Shown: positions 1 to 6,200 of the stretch, in pieces | How the letters are laid out: every line of letters begins with the position of its first letter | Numbering within the stretch: the first letter of the stretch is position 1 | NCBI GenBank assembly: GCA_030615975.1 | Contig: JAUWYH010000059.1 | Coordinates: 1-8,172, forward strand | DNA from: Candidatus Aminicenantota bacterium | GTDB taxonomy: Bacteria > Acidobacteriota > Aminicenantia > Aminicenantales > Aminicenantaceae | Direction: 5' to 3' | DNA length: 8,172 nt | Position numbers and translations under genes: made by a program | Notes under the pieces: generated by a model | The model's input: the letters and a program-made list of their open reading frames with translations, nothing else | The model's database searches: none | What the model was told of the DNA's origin: nothing

Positions 1-342
1 AGTGGAGCTGCTCATATTTGTATTTATTTTAGAATAAACAAAATAGAACATATTTTTAGTGTGTTTATTGAAATGGTTTAACAATGTCATTAAGAAATGC
101 CATTTATCTAGCCTCTTTAGGTATTGTAGCTTCTTTAATTGCACTGTGTTAGATTTTACACGGTTGAATGCAGTATAAAAAAAATAGCTCCACTTTGTGA
201 GTATTATGCCCATTGCGAGGAGTAAAGCGACGAAGCAATCTCATGCCTTTAGGATGAGATTGCCACGCTCCTTTCAGTCGCTCGCAATCACAATGTATCA
301 GTATTAATTGCGTTTGTATTAGTATTTGAGCTTATTATATAT
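1..342. other. AT-rich intergenic region without a convincing gene
   Basis: This stretch lies downstream of the minus-strand suhB-like gene. I see no credible gene, tRNA or rRNA in it. It holds a palindromic repeat (about 207-295) and an A8 run at 177-184, which reads as T8 on the minus strand but has no GC-rich stem directly before it. A 22-codon hydrophobic open frame (84-152, ATG to TAG) has no Shine-Dalgarno sequence and is probably chance or a remnant. A perfect 9-bp inverted pair, AGTGGAGCT at 1-9 and AGCTCCACT at 186-194, is at the edge of what chance allows. Confidence 0.6.
207..295. repeat. Palindromic dispersed repeat (CATTGCGAG / GAAGCAATCTC type)
   Basis: The left arm begins CATTGCGAGGAG at 211 and runs into GAAGCAATCTCAT, ending at 244. 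The right arm begins ATGAGATTGCCACGCTCC at 254 and ends with TCGCTCGCAATCACA. GCAATCTCAT (235-244) pairs perfectly with ATGAGATTGC (254-263), and CCT/AGG extends the hairpin tip. The outer parts pair imperfectly through GCGAG and CTCGC. From general knowledge, palindromes with these signatures recur as non-coding interspersed repeats in many unrelated bacterial genomes. It starts about 50 nt past the suhB stop, so it could also shape that transcript's 3' end, but no U-tract follows it directly. Confidence 0.75.
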
Positions 343-1128
343 TTATTTCTGACCTAACTGCAGAACCTCTACCATCTGTGTATAAATCAAGCCGTTTGTG
401 GCCAAAATCTCGTTGCCAAAAATACTGAGCTCTCCATTCTTAAAATCAGAAATTTTTCCTCCCGCTTCCTTAACAATCAAGGCTCCAGCAGCCACATCCC
501 ATGGTTTAAGTTTCAATTCCCAAAATCCATCAAATCTACTGCAAGCCACATAACAGAGATCCATCGCGGCTGAGCCACATCGACGGATCGCCTGGACACG
601 AACGACAAAATTATTGAAATGATCGATATTGTTTACTTTGCTTTCCCGAAGATCATAGGGAAATCCTGTAGCCACTAAGCTTTTATCTAAATCACCAATA
701 GAAGAAACTTGAATCTTTTTTCCATTGAGAAAGGCGCCTTCTTCTTTCACAGCCGAAAACATCTCTCTCCTCATAGGATCATAAACAACCCCAAGCACGA
801 TTTCTTCTTTCCATTCTAAAGCGATAGAAACACAGAATATCGGGAAGCCGTGGGCATAATTTGTTGTTCCATCAAGAGGGTCAATGATCCACCGAAACTC
901 CTCTCCTCTATTTTTACTCAGTCCTTCTTCCCCAATGAAATCATGATCAGGAAAACAGGCTGAAAGATGGTCGAAAATCATTCTTTGTGCTCGATTATCA
1001 AAATCAGTAACAAGATCAACAGCCCCTTTAAAAAAGATTTCAGCAGAAGTGTTTATATTTTCCCTGAGCATTTTCCCTGCTTTTTTAGCAATTCCTTCTG
1101 CTTCTTTCAAATATTTATCCACATTCAT
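343..1128 (-). CDS. suhB: Inositol monophosphatase family protein (SuhB-like)
   Basis: This 261-aa protein has the full set of Mg2+-dependent inositol monophosphatase motifs. They are GEE (66-68), the DPLDGTTN metal/phosphate motif (83-90) and the C-terminal WDVAAG motif (210-215). VTDFD (40-44) matches the family's early conserved aspartate region. The expected metal ligands are E67, D83, D86 and D211. The length is typical of the family (about 260-270 aa) and both ends look intact. The family hydrolyses inositol-1-phosphate and related sugar or nucleotide phosphates; E. coli SuhB also acts in rRNA transcription antitermination. Which role applies here cannot be read from the sequence. The ATG overlaps the stop of a 30-codon frame upstream (ATGA), which suggests coupling. 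The gene is divergent from the large operon to its right. The symbol is a family label; a related phosphatase such as a histidinol-phosphatase of this fold is possible. Confidence 0.93.
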   Translation of the reverse strand: MNVDKYLKEAEGIAKKAGKMLRENINTSAEIFFKGAVDLVTDFDNRAQRMIFDHLSACFPDHDFIGEEGLSKNRGEEFRWIIDPLDGTTNYAHGFPIFCVSIALEWKEEIVLGVVYDPMRREMFSAVKEEGAFLNGKKIQVSSIGDLDKSLVATGFPYDLRESKVNNIDHFNNFVVRVQAIRRCGSAAMDLCYVACSRFDGFWELKLKPWDVAAGALIVKEAGGKISDFKNGELSIFGNEILATNGLIYTQMVEVLQLGQK

Positions 1129-1217
1129 AGTTCTTCAATATTACCAGCTCTCCCCTCTTCAAGCAACCTTTTCAGGGTCAGCCCTTGACTCTGGACATTT
1201 TTTTCAAAAGATTCCAT
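1125..1217 (-). CDS. Possible 30-aa leader peptide coupled to suhB
   Basis: On the minus strand an ATG at 1217-1215 opens 30 codons ending in TGA at 1127-1125. That stop shares bases with the suhB start codon as ATGA. The predicted peptide starts MESFEKNVQ and ends RAGNIEEL; it is charged and helix-prone with no membrane segment. ATGA overlaps are a common sign of translational coupling, and suhB itself has only a weak GAAGA-like site. Against it being a gene: no Shine-Dalgarno sequence precedes this ATG, an in-frame TAA sits immediately before it, and the AT-rich TATTATAAAT overlapping the start could instead be a -10 element. It may be a leader peptide, a remnant of a lost gene, or chance. 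Confidence 0.3.
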   Translation of the reverse strand: MESFEKNVQSQGLTLKRLLEEGRAGNIEEL

Positions 1218-1278
1218 TTATAATATTTAACATCAGGTTGTTACATTAATTTATAACTGGAAACGCTTTTTTATACCA

Positions 1279-1358
1279 GGGTCTATGGGGATAGAGGAGC
1301 GGCATAGAGGATTTAGCCCTAAAAAATCCTCTCTAGAGCGACTCATCCCCATAGACCC
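1279..1358. repeat. 80-bp imperfect palindrome (large stem-loop) in the divergent intergenic region
   Basis: A perfect 14-bp outer stem pairs GGGTCTATGGGGAT (1279-1292) with ATCCCCATAGACCC (1345-1358). An inner 9-bp stem pairs AGAGGATTT (1306-1314) with AAATCCTCT (1324-1332) around a 9-nt loop. The stems are separated by internal segments of 13 and 12 nt that are similar but not complementary throughout. No T-run follows on either strand, and the flanking genes point away from each other, so it is not a terminator for either. It resembles a palindromic mobile repeat (REP/MITE-like), or a structured leader or regulatory site if transcribed. I cannot assign it to a named family. Confidence 0.7.
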
Positions 1359-1421
1359 AAGCTGTGTGAGAAAAAAATGGGGGAACTCCAGATTTAAAAC
1401 TTTTTGCCTTTTCAGCCGTAG

Positions 1422-1427
1422 TATAAT
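1422..1427 (+). promoter_or_regulatory. Candidate -10 box of the adaptor/ABC/miaA/hflX operon
   Basis: A consensus TATAAT lies 34 nt before the chosen ATG of the first operon gene, which leaves room for a short leader of about 25 nt carrying AAAGGA (1444-1449). The -35 region is poor: around 1399-1406 there is only T-rich sequence and no TTGACA-like hexamer at 16-18 nt spacing. An upstream ATG at 1428 directly abuts this box and would not be transcribed from it, which favours the downstream start. Confidence 0.35.
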
Positions 1428-1460
1428 ATGATAATTAGACTGGAAAGGACAAGAGACAAA

Positions 1461-2687
1461 ATGAACAAAAAAAGAAGCTTTTTTAAGAGGAGAAAAAAAC
1501 CGATTATCATTTCTGCTGTTATCATTTTGATAGGAATCATCATACTCTTTAACCTCCGGGCACAAAGAGAAAAAGCCATAAAAGTGACGGTAGAGAAGGT
1601 CAAAAGGCATGATCTCACTTCCATTGTTTCTGCCTCCGGTGAGGTGAAACCTAAAAAGAACGTGAATATAAGTGCTCATATCCCTGGGAGAATTGTCAAA
1701 ATTGGAGTTGAAGAAGGGCAAAAAGTAAAAGCGGGCGACTTTCTTCTCAAGCTCGACTCTATTCAATACGAAGCTAATGCTGATAGAGATCGAGCTATTA
1801 TTCGTTCTTACAAAGCAGAGCTAATCAAGGCTGAGGCAGGACTGAAGAAAGATGAAAGCTATTACGAAAGGCAAAAAAAGCTTTACAATGAAAAGTTTCT
1901 ATCAAGGGAACAATTGGAAGATGCTAAAGCTCAGTATGATATTTCATATGCTCAGCATGAAGCCATCCGCTTCCAGATAAAGCAAGGAGAAGCCTCTCTT
2001 CAGAGCACTCTGGATAATCTGAGTAAAACTGTTTACAACTCCCCTATAGACGGAATCATTACAAGCCTTAGAGTGGAAGAAGGCGAAGTGGCTATGATTG
2101 GCACCATGAATAATCCAGGCACTGTTCTGATGACAATTGCCGACCTCTCGGTGATGGAAGTTGAAGTAGAAGTTGATGAAACAGACGTCATCAATGTCAA
2201 GATAGGACAACCAGCAGAAGTAAGAATAGATGCCTTCCCCGAGCAAACAATCAAAGGAAAAGTGACCGAAATCGGAAGTTCTGCCCTTCAAAAGATGACC
2301 GCATCTCAAGAATCTAAGGATTTTAATGTGGTCATAACTCTTGAAGATCCACCTGAAGAGCTGAAGCCAGGTCTTTCAGCCTCTGGAGACATCATAACCG
2401 CTGAAAAAAAAGATGTTCTAGCTGTTCCGATCTCTGCTTTAGTCTTAAGGGAAAAAGAGAATAAAGATAAAAAGGAAAAAGAAGAACAAGAAGAAGGTGT
2501 ATATGTCGTTAAAGAAAATCGAGTAAAATTTCATCCTGTTAAAAAAGGAATTATGGGCGAGATGATGTTAGAGATATTATCTGGTTTGGAAGAAGGAGAA
2601 GAGATCGTTGTCGGCCCTTACAGTTCCCTGCGCCAACTGAAAGATGAGATATTGATCAAACCAGAAGAAAAGCGAGAAGAGGAATAA
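1461..2687 (+). CDS. HlyD/MacA-type membrane fusion protein (periplasmic adaptor of an efflux/ABC system)
   Basis: This 408-aa adaptor is anchored in the inner membrane and would bridge a transporter to the outer membrane. A very basic N-terminus (1-13) precedes one membrane helix (about 14-31). A barrel-sandwich (lipoyl-like) domain is split into halves at about 61-100 and 191-215, flanking a long charged helical hairpin (about 105-190). A beta-barrel region (about 230-315) and a membrane-proximal domain (317 to the end) follow. An E/K-rich insert at about 331-345 interrupts the last domain. I chose the ATG at 1461 over an in-frame ATG at 1428: the latter sits against a TATAAT box, and AAAGGA at 1444-1449 serves 1461, with the basic stretch plus helix right at its N-terminus. 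The stop overlaps the ATPase start by one base (TAATG), so the two are very likely made together. The substrate is unknown. Confidence 0.9.
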   Translation: MNKKRSFFKRRKKPIIISAVIILIGIIILFNLRAQREKAIKVTVEKVKRHDLTSIVSASGEVKPKKNVNISAHIPGRIVKIGVEEGQKVKAGDFLLKLDSIQYEANADRDRAIIRSYKAELIKAEAGLKKDESYYERQKKLYNEKFLSREQLEDAKAQYDISYAQHEAIRFQIKQGEASLQSTLDNLSKTVYNSPIDGIITSLRVEEGEVAMIGTMNNPGTVLMTIADLSVMEVEVEVDETDVINVKIGQPAEVRIDAFPEQTIKGKVTEIGSSALQKMTASQESKDFNVVITLEDPPEELKPGLSASGDIITAEKKDVLAVPISALVLREKENKDKKEKEEQEEGVYVVKENRVKFHPVKKGIMGEMMLEILSGLEEGEEIVVGPYSSLRQLKDEILIKPEEKREEE

Positions 2688-3394
2688 TGGATCAGGAAAA
2701 CAACATCCTTATTTTAGCCGAGAACCTCTGGAAAATATATCAATTGGGGAAGCAAGAAGTAAAGGCTCTCTGTGGGGTATCATTCACTATTTCCCGTAAT
2801 GAATTTATGGCCATCATGGGTCCTTCTGGGAGCGGGAAGTCAACCCTGATGAATCTCTTGGGATGTCTCGACACTCCAACCAAGGGAAAATATTACCTAA
2901 AGGGAAAATCGGTAAGCACCTTGAGCGAAAATGAACTCGCCCGCATCCGAAACCAAGAGATAGGATTTGTCTTTCAAGTATTTAATCTTCTTCCTCGAGC
3001 TACGACCTTCCACAATGTGGAGCTTCCTCTCATTTATAAGGGAGCAAGTAAAAAAGAAAGAGAGGAAAAAGTACGGAATGCATTAGAAATGGTCGAGATG
3101 TTAGACAGAATGAATCATCGTCCTTCTGAACTGTCAGGAGGAGAAAGTCAGAGAGTGGCCATTGCTCGTGCCCTTGTCAATGAGCCTTCCATCCTTCTGG
3201 CGGATGAACCTACAGGCAATCTGGACTCTAAAACCGGGCAAGAAATCCTCAATCTTTTTCACAAAATACACTCACAGGGAAATACTATCATAATCGTCAC
3301 CCACGATAGAGATAATGCCCAGCAAGCCCAACGGATTATCTATCTAAAAGATGGGAAGATCGAAAGAGAAGAACGCAAGGGAGACGAAACATGA
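2687..3394 (+). CDS. ABC transporter ATP-binding protein, MacB/LolD class
   Basis: This 235-aa single-domain ATPase has all the expected motifs: Walker A GPSGSGKST (45-53), Q-loop glutamine 97 in FVFQVFNLLP, signature LSGGESQR (149-156), Walker B ILLADEP with catalytic E174, D-loop TGNLD (176-180) and the switch histidine H206. The FVFQxFNLLP and ADEPTGNLD stretches are typical of the MacB/LolD/FtsE group, which powers FtsX-like permeases in lipoprotein, peptide or antibiotic export, or in mechanotransmission. It overlaps the adaptor gene by one base and the next gene by ATGA. No FtsX/MacB-type permease follows; the next gene encodes a YIP1-family membrane protein. The ATPase must therefore use a permease encoded elsewhere or an unconventional partner. 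The C-terminal tail is short and charged. Confidence 0.95.
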   Translation: MDQENNILILAENLWKIYQLGKQEVKALCGVSFTISRNEFMAIMGPSGSGKSTLMNLLGCLDTPTKGKYYLKGKSVSTLSENELARIRNQEIGFVFQVFNLLPRATTFHNVELPLIYKGASKKEREEKVRNALEMVEMLDRMNHRPSELSGGESQRVAIARALVNEPSILLADEPTGNLDSKTGQEILNLFHKIHSQGNTIIIVTHDRDNAQQAQRIIYLKDGKIEREERKGDET

Positions 3395-4098
3395 ATTTTT
3401 TCGCTCGTCTTCAAGGTGTATTTTTCACTCCCCAATTGACCTTAAAAGCCATTTCAGAAAAACCGATCTGGCTTGATGCTCTAATCATTCTCCTTATCGT
3501 CTCGGCTTTATTCACCTATATTACCACTCCTTACTCTAGTAAAGACCAAGCAGAAATATTAAAAAACAGCATTAAACTCCAAGAAAGGATGGGAGAAGAA
3601 AGATTCAAACAGAGGATCGAACAATTGGAGAATCCCTCTAAAAGCCTTGTTTTTCTTAGTTCGTTTCTTCTAAGTCCCATCACTTTTCTCATCGGTTTTC
3701 TGATCTCAAGCTTAATCATTCTTGTTATAGGACGATTCTCCTCAACAGAAGGAAATTTTGTCCAGGTTTTCTCGGCTTATCTCTATGTGAATTTTATCGA
3801 TAAAATTCTGGGCAATGCTCTCCGGCTTATCCTTATCCTCAGCCGGAAATCCGTAATGCAAACAACAACAAGTTTAGCCCTCCTTTTCCCACGACTTGAA
3901 ACAACATCTTTTAGCTTTATCGTGCTGAGCCAGATCGATTTTTTCCAGCTCTGGCTATTCGGGATCCTCGGCTACGGACTTTCTCATATCTTCAAGATTG
4001 ATATAAAAAAAGCCCTCTTTATCTCTTACAGCTTTTGGCTATTGAAGAGTCTCTTCAATATAGCCTTGTTCTCTTTAAGCATGAAGCTTATAGGATAA
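3391..4098 (+). CDS. YIP1-family polytopic membrane protein
   Basis: This 235-aa protein opens with a FARLQGVFFTP motif and a later EKPIW, the pattern seen at the start of bacterial Yip1-domain proteins (R-x-x-G-v-f-f-x-P ... kP-x-w). Hydrophobic segments lie at about 28-46, 86-114 (broken by P96), 125-150, 173-199 and 206-232, giving about five membrane helices. A charged, probably helical loop (about 49-82) follows the first helix. Bacterial Yip1 proteins are poorly characterised. The start is well supported by AAGGGAG (3377-3383) seven bases before the ATG, and the gene overlaps the ATPase stop as ATGA. Its position right after an adaptor and an ABC ATPase, where a permease is normally found, suggests it works with them. 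It lacks the large periplasmic domain of MacB and FtsX, so calling it a permease would be speculation. Confidence 0.75.
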   Translation: MNFFARLQGVFFTPQLTLKAISEKPIWLDALIILLIVSALFTYITTPYSSKDQAEILKNSIKLQERMGEERFKQRIEQLENPSKSLVFLSSFLLSPITFLIGFLISSLIILVIGRFSSTEGNFVQVFSAYLYVNFIDKILGNALRLILILSRKSVMQTTTSLALLFPRLETTSFSFIVLSQIDFFQLWLFGILGYGLSHIFKIDIKKALFISYSFWLLKSLFNIALFSLSMKLIG

Positions 4099-4104
4099 CC
4101 CTAT

Positions 4105-5208
4105 ATGGAGAAATGTCGGCTTCAAGGAAAGTTCTCTGATACCCCTTTTCCTCAGCTCCTCTTTCGGATCTGGCAAGAAGAGAAATCTGGGTCGCTGAAA
4201 ACTAAAAATGATAAACTCGAAAAACGCCTATGTTTCAAAAAGGGGAATATTACAATAGAAAGAGTCCTCTTTCCTGGAAAGCATTTCTTGAAGGCTCTCG
4301 TCGAGAGGAAAATCCTGGATTTTTCATGTACTAAAGAGTACGAAAATTTTGCGGCTCAAAATAAATGTACTCTTATAAGAGCTCTCCACGAACTTAGTCC
4401 CCTCTCTCCAAATCGTATATGGATGCTCATGGAAGATTTTATTAAAACAGACTACTTTCTTCTTTTTGATTGGACAGATGGAGAATATAAGTTTGATTCT
4501 GAAAAGATCAATCAAGATTCAGAAACTCTTTTTTTGATCCCAACCCTCAGCTTCATTCTTCAAGGCGTCCGCCAAATGCAGAATTACGACCTCATCAAAG
4601 CTCATCTTCCTCCAGAGAATGAACTTGTCCAGATTCTTTCACCTGATTATTTTAACGAGATTAAGCTTGATCCTTCTGAAAAATATTTACTTGCTCTCCT
4701 AGACAACAAAAAAAGCCTTAAAAATATTTATGATTTGAGCGAACTGGGGAAAAAAGAAAGCCAGAAGGTTATATTTTATTTATCCTGCCTAGGCCTAATA
4801 GCTTTTTCTCAAAGCAAAATTCAAGAAACTTTTCACGATAAACATCCGCATCTGGAATTTGAAAAAATCTTAGATGCCTTCAATGATAAATTTTCCTATA
4901 TATATAAGTACATATCCAAAGAACTCGGTCCAGTGGCTTTTAACGTCGTTGAAAAATGTCTTGAGGAGATAAAGTCTTTTCTTTCTCCTCTCTTCCGAGA
5001 AATAAAGTTTGATGCTGAGGGAAGGATTGAAATAAATTCAATCCCCAAGACCAACATAACTTTTGCAAGTGGAGAAGCCAAGATGAATCTTATTAAAGAT
5101 TTAAACGAGATTTTAGTGGCAGAAGTCCTGGCAGTGAAAAAAAATTTAGGTAATGAGCACGAATCTCTGCTCGTTAAAAATTTAGAAAAAATCGGAGAAG
5201 AGAGTTGA
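4105..5208 (+). CDS. DUF4388/PATAN-like domain protein
   Basis: This 367-aa protein appears soluble, with no signal peptide or membrane helix. Residues about 5-60 (LQGKFSDTPFPQLLFRIWQE, then SGSL and LCFKKGNI) match the DUF4388/PATAN pattern: an L-x-G-x-l-x-x-x-x-x-p-x-L-L opening, then a tG-x-L strand and an f-x-x-G-x-I strand. Residues about 188-235 (SEKYLLALLDNKKSLKNI, then FYLSCLGLIAF) look like the winged-helix-type segment that often accompanies it. The C-terminal part (about 250-367) is helical and unrecognised. PATAN domains are linked to two-component signalling and gliding or twitching regulators in cyanobacteria, myxobacteria and acidobacteria. AGGA at 4092-4095 is nine bases before the ATG, and the gap to the YIP1 gene is six bases. 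A sensing or regulatory role for the upstream transport genes is inferred only from position. Confidence 0.65.
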   Translation: MEKCRLQGKFSDTPFPQLLFRIWQEEKSGSLKTKNDKLEKRLCFKKGNITIERVLFPGKHFLKALVERKILDFSCTKEYENFAAQNKCTLIRALHELSPLSPNRIWMLMEDFIKTDYFLLFDWTDGEYKFDSEKINQDSETLFLIPTLSFILQGVRQMQNYDLIKAHLPPENELVQILSPDYFNEIKLDPSEKYLLALLDNKKSLKNIYDLSELGKKESQKVIFYLSCLGLIAFSQSKIQETFHDKHPHLEFEKILDAFNDKFSYIYKYISKELGPVAFNVVEKCLEEIKSFLSPLFREIKFDAEGRIEINSIPKTNITFASGEAKMNLIKDLNEILVAEVLAVKKNLGNEHESLLVKNLEKIGEES

Positions 5209-5285
5209 AAAGAAAACAGATCCTCGCTCTTCTCATTTTTATCACTCTACTCTTCATCTTTCTATTGTTCAAAATTGGACTCTAA
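5205..5285 (+). CDS. 26-aa single-pass membrane peptide, function unknown
   Basis: A TTG at 5205 opens 26 codons ending in TAA at 5283-5285. The peptide has a basic start (MKRKQ), a leucine/phenylalanine/isoleucine-rich hydrophobic core of about 17 residues, and ends LLFKIGL. GGAG at 5194-5197 lies seven bases before the TTG, an ideal spacing. The TTG overlaps the stop of the preceding gene (TTGA), and the 3' end overlaps the miaA start by 11 nt. miaA has no Shine-Dalgarno sequence of its own, so this frame may also bring ribosomes to miaA. It could be a small membrane subunit or regulator of the upstream transporter, a leader peptide, or the stub of a longer membrane protein whose N-terminus looks similar. 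I do not recognise a family. Confidence 0.55.
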   Translation: MKRKQILALLIFITLLFIFLLFKIGL

Positions 5286-6198
5286 AGCCAAAAACCTTCT
5301 TTTTGTCTTAGGGCCTACGAGTGTGGGCAAAAGTGATACTGCCCTAAAGATTGCAAAAAAAATCGAAGCAGAAATCATCAATTGTGACTCGAAACAAGTC
5401 TATAAAGGCTTCGATATCGGCACGGACAAAATTCCCTTGGAAAAAAGAGAAAATATCCCTCATCACTTGTTAGACATCGCAGAGCCATCAACTCAATTTA
5501 CTTCAGCAGATTTCGTTCATTTAGCCCTTAAAGCCATAGAATACATCTCGAATAAAAAAAAGCTTCCAATAATCGTCGGAGGCACAGGATTATACTTGAA
5601 GGCTCTCCTTGATGGTCTTTTTCCGGAAGGCAAAAGCAATCCAGAACTTCGTCAAAAACTCGAAAAAGAAGTTTTGGAAAAAGGATTAGAATCCTTGAGG
5701 AGAAAGCTTATGGAGATTGATCCTTCGTATTGTCAAAAAATTGGAAAGAATGATAAGGTAAGACTCATTCGTGCTTTAGAAGTATTCTACTCTACTCAAA
5801 AACCGCTCTCAAAACATTTTTTAAATACTAAATCTTTTGTCAAAGATTTTCAAATTTTAAAAATTGGGTTAAAATTAGAAAGAAAATTGCTTTACCGAAA
5901 GATTGAAGAAAGAGTTGATAGAATGTTTAAAAGAGGAATTGTCAAGGAAACGCAAGATCTTCTAAATGCAGGGATAGATGAAGTGTCTCCTCCTTTCCGA
6001 GCATTAGGCTACAAATATGTTTTAAAATTCCTTAGAAAAGAAATGTCTTTAGAAGAAGCTATACATCTCACCAAAAGAGATACCCGCCACTATGCTAAAA
6101 GGCAGATGACTTGGTTTAGAAAAATGGAGGGAATCTGTTGGTTCTCTCCCTCTGAATATTCTTCTATCGCAGAATATATCAAAAAAAATTTGAAATAA
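5275..6198 (+). CDS. miaA: tRNA dimethylallyltransferase MiaA
   Basis: This 307-aa enzyme transfers a dimethylallyl group to N6 of A37 in tRNAs that read UNN codons, giving i6A, which stabilises codon pairing. All family landmarks are present: P-loop GPTSVGKS (13-20), DSKQVY (38-43, usually DSxQVY), GGTGLY (102-107), RALGYK (242-247) and the C-terminal block TRHYAKRQMTWFR (270-282). The length is normal and both ends look complete. The start must be the TTG at 5275: the frame is open back to a TGA at 5206-5208 but offers no ATG or GTG, and the next GTG is inside the P-loop. No ribosome-binding site precedes it, so translation probably depends on the overlapping small frame upstream. hflX follows after two bases. 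Confidence 0.96.
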   Translation: MDSKAKNLLFVLGPTSVGKSDTALKIAKKIEAEIINCDSKQVYKGFDIGTDKIPLEKRENIPHHLLDIAEPSTQFTSADFVHLALKAIEYISNKKKLPIIVGGTGLYLKALLDGLFPEGKSNPELRQKLEKEVLEKGLESLRRKLMEIDPSYCQKIGKNDKVRLIRALEVFYSTQKPLSKHFLNTKSFVKDFQILKIGLKLERKLLYRKIEERVDRMFKRGIVKETQDLLNAGIDEVSPPFRALGYKYVLKFLRKEMSLEEAIHLTKRDTRHYAKRQMTWFRKMEGICWFSPSEYSSIAEYIKKNLK

Positions 6199-6200
6199 AA

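Larger units (their letters stand above)
1129..1460. other. Divergent intergenic/regulatory region
   Basis: This region separates the minus-strand suhB-like gene from the plus-strand operon, so it must hold promoters for both. From left to right it contains the 30-codon frame fused to the suhB start, an AT-rich stretch (about 1200-1260) likely to carry the suhB promoter although no clear -35/-10 pair stands out, the 80-bp palindrome (1279-1358), and the TATAAT box (1422-1427) for the operon. The palindrome could act on either promoter, for example as a binding site or insulator. Confidence 0.5.

Noticed and set aside
84..152. 22-codon hydrophobic open frame (starts MSLRNAIYL)
   Set aside because: No Shine-Dalgarno sequence, no promoter, no gene neighbour; hydrophobic short frames are common by chance in AT-rich DNA. 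It could be the stub of a lost membrane gene.
177..263. Repeat hairpin plus T8 (minus strand) as the suhB terminator
   Set aside because: The T8 tract is about 50 nt beyond the well-paired hairpin (235-263), too far for an intrinsic terminator.
1279..1358. Palindrome as a Rho-independent terminator
   Set aside because: No T-run follows on either strand and both flanking genes are transcribed away from it.
1428..1460. Upstream ATG at 1428 as the adaptor start
   Set aside because: It abuts the TATAAT box, has no ribosome-binding site, and adds 11 residues before the natural basic-plus-helix N-terminus at 1461.
1251..1766. 171-codon minus-strand open frame
   Set aside because: It is antisense to the adaptor gene and runs through the palindrome; its composition is not protein-like.
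1944..2309. 121-codon minus-strand open frame
   Set aside because: Antisense to the coiled-coil and barrel part of the adaptor gene, with no recognisable domain.
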